The notes under the pieces were generated by a model. The model did no database searches. It was not told the origin of the DNA and saw only the letters and a list, made by a program, of their open reading frames with translations. This document shows positions 63,120-64,000 of a stretch of 64,000 bases of DNA, one piece after another. Numbering within the stretch: position 1 is the stretch's first letter; every line of letters starts with the position of its first letter. Where the stretch lies: positions 124,001 through 188,000 of the forward strand of contig CAZPOR010000001.1 in assembly GCA_964588325.1 (NCBI GenBank), given 5' to 3'. Made by a program: the position numbers and the translations under genes. This DNA is from Thiovibrio sp964588325 (GTDB lineage: Bacteria; Desulfobacterota; Desulfobulbia; Desulfobulbales; Desulfurivibrionaceae).

Positions 63120-63704
63120 TTAGAACTTTACCGCCGGGGCCTTGGCCGCGCCCTCTTCCGCCTTGAAAGCCTCGCGGCGCGGCAGTTGGAGCATGAGTCT
63201 GTTGGTCAGGTTGTTGGGGAAGGTGCGGATAGAGGTGTTGAAGATCCGCACTGCCTCGTTGTAACGGACCCGGGCCACGTTGATCCGGTTTTCCGTGCCT
63301 TCGAGCTGGTGCTGGAAATCGAGGAAATTCTGGTTGGCCTTGAGGTCGGGATAGCGCTCCACCACCACCATCAGGCGGGAGAGGGCGGAGGAAAGCCCTC
63401 CCTGCGCTTCCTGGAATTTGGCAAAAGCCTGGGGGTTATTGACCACTTCGGCCCCCGCCTGAATAGTGCCGACCTTGGCCCGCGCCTCGGTGACGGCGGT
63501 GAGGGTCTCTTTTTCGTGGGCCGCGTAGGCCTTTACCGCTTCCACCAGATTGGGGATGAGATCTGCTCGCCGCTGGTAGGAGGCTTCCACATCGCCCCAG
63601 GCCGCGATCACGGCTTCGTCGTTTTGCTGGATGGTGTTGTAGCCGCAACCGCTCAAACCCAGTGCGAGAAGCGCGACACTGACAAATACGAGGAATCTCT
63701 GCAT
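63120..63704 (-). CDS. lemA: LemA-family lipoprotein
   Basis: 194 aa from ATG 63704 (AAGGAG upstream). Lipobox LGLSGC, then the LemA core YNTIQQNDEAVIAAWGDVE...RRADLIPNLVEAV, long helices. Envelope protein of unclear role. First gene of the three-gene set. Confidence 0.93.
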   Translation of the reverse strand: MQRFLVFVSVALLALGLSGCGYNTIQQNDEAVIAAWGDVEASYQRRADLIPNLVEAVKAYAAHEKETLTAVTEARAKVGTIQAGAEVVNNPQAFAKFQEAQGGLSSALSRLMVVVERYPDLKANQNFLDFQHQLEGTENRINVARVRYNEAVRIFNTSIRTFPNNLTNRLMLQLPRREAFKAEEGAAKAPAVKF

Positions 63705-63808
63705 GGTGGTTCTCCTTACAATGGTCTTGGGAAATCGTGATATTGGTGTCTTCCTCCGTGGATCCGGCGACAACAGGCACGGCGGGGAGGAAATATCCGG
63801 AAAACAAC

Positions 63809-63884
63809 TGGTGCCCTCGGTACGACTTGAACGTACGACCTACCGCTTAGGAGGCGGTTGCTCTATCCCCTGAGCTACGAGGGC
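63809..63884 (-). tRNA. tRNA-Arg (anticodon CCU)
   Basis: On the minus strand a full cloverleaf is seen: acceptor GCCCTCG pairs with CGAGGGC, anticodon stem ACCGC/GCGGT with loop CTCCTAA, T-loop TTCAAGT. The CCA end is encoded (63809-63811). The tRNA body is 73 nt. Beyond it to 64000 nothing else is recognised. Confidence 0.95.
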
Positions 63885-64000
63885 TGATGGATTTCTTGTC
63901 TCAGCACAAAAGAAGGGTCGTACTATACCATCGGCAGTTCAATGCGCAATATCTTTCTTGGCTGGAAGCGCTTGTGCCGCTTGGCAGAAGACTGATCCGG

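Overview
The window (about 64 kb, GC-rich) looks like chromosome of an anaerobic Gram-negative bacterium, most likely a Desulfobacterota (deltaproteobacterial) lineage. This is inferred from the mix of genes: a TatT/DctP/DctQ/DctM TRAP transporter, a GAK cassette, an Acr3-type arsenic operon, outer-membrane porin and OmpA/lipoprotein genes. No 16S rRNA or other strict marker is present, so the lineage is an inference. The only RNA gene seen is a tRNA-Arg(CCU) near the right end.

Left part (1-20 kb): the 3' part of a fatty acyl-AMP ligase fused to a PlsC-type acyltransferase; a secreted three-block pentapeptide-repeat protein; metF; a SlyD-like FKBP; a TRAP uptake operon; pcm; a NarL-type regulator next to a VWA-OmpA protein; small hypotheticals; and adenine deaminase.

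Middle (20-36 kb), the core of the window: a seven- to eight-gene GAK cassette (XXXCH protein, PHP-like protein, amphi-Trp protein, PhoU-APH fusion, ATP-grasp enzyme, HprK-related kinase B, CofD-like protein, DUF3562-like protein). It is followed upstream on the same strand by phoB, phoU, pstB, pstA, pstC and pstS. A copy of the last 33 bp of phoB lies at the far end of the cassette, so the cassette sits between direct repeats of the phoB 3' end.

The sequence shows one promoter architecture at six places: 3-5 tandem 11-bp units, mostly starting TAAC/TAAT or TGAC, then exactly 3 nt, then a -10-like hexamer. It precedes pstS, the divergent porin gene, the GAK operon, a small four-cysteine protein gene, a phoR-like kinase gene, and an operon with an unrecognised 794-aa protein and a phosphatidylserine-decarboxylase-like protein. 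I read these as PhoB boxes. They tie the GAK system and several unknown proteins to phosphate limitation, a prediction that follows from the sequence and can be tested.

Right part (36-64 kb): porin, MCP/c-di-GMP/receiver operon, an Lgt-like membrane protein, the PSD-like and 794-aa genes, phoR, a DEAD-box RNA helicase, a TetR-controlled efflux operon (adaptor, ABC permease and ATPase, cytochrome c, outer-membrane factor), an arsenic operon (ArsP-like permease, Acr3, DUF2703, ArsC), a periplasmic binding protein, and a LemA/TPM-domain trio. Two copies of a roughly 130-bp palindromic element with matched arm changes lie between cistrons of two of the predicted Pho operons. Every large gap in the pst operon carries a different repeat or hairpin.
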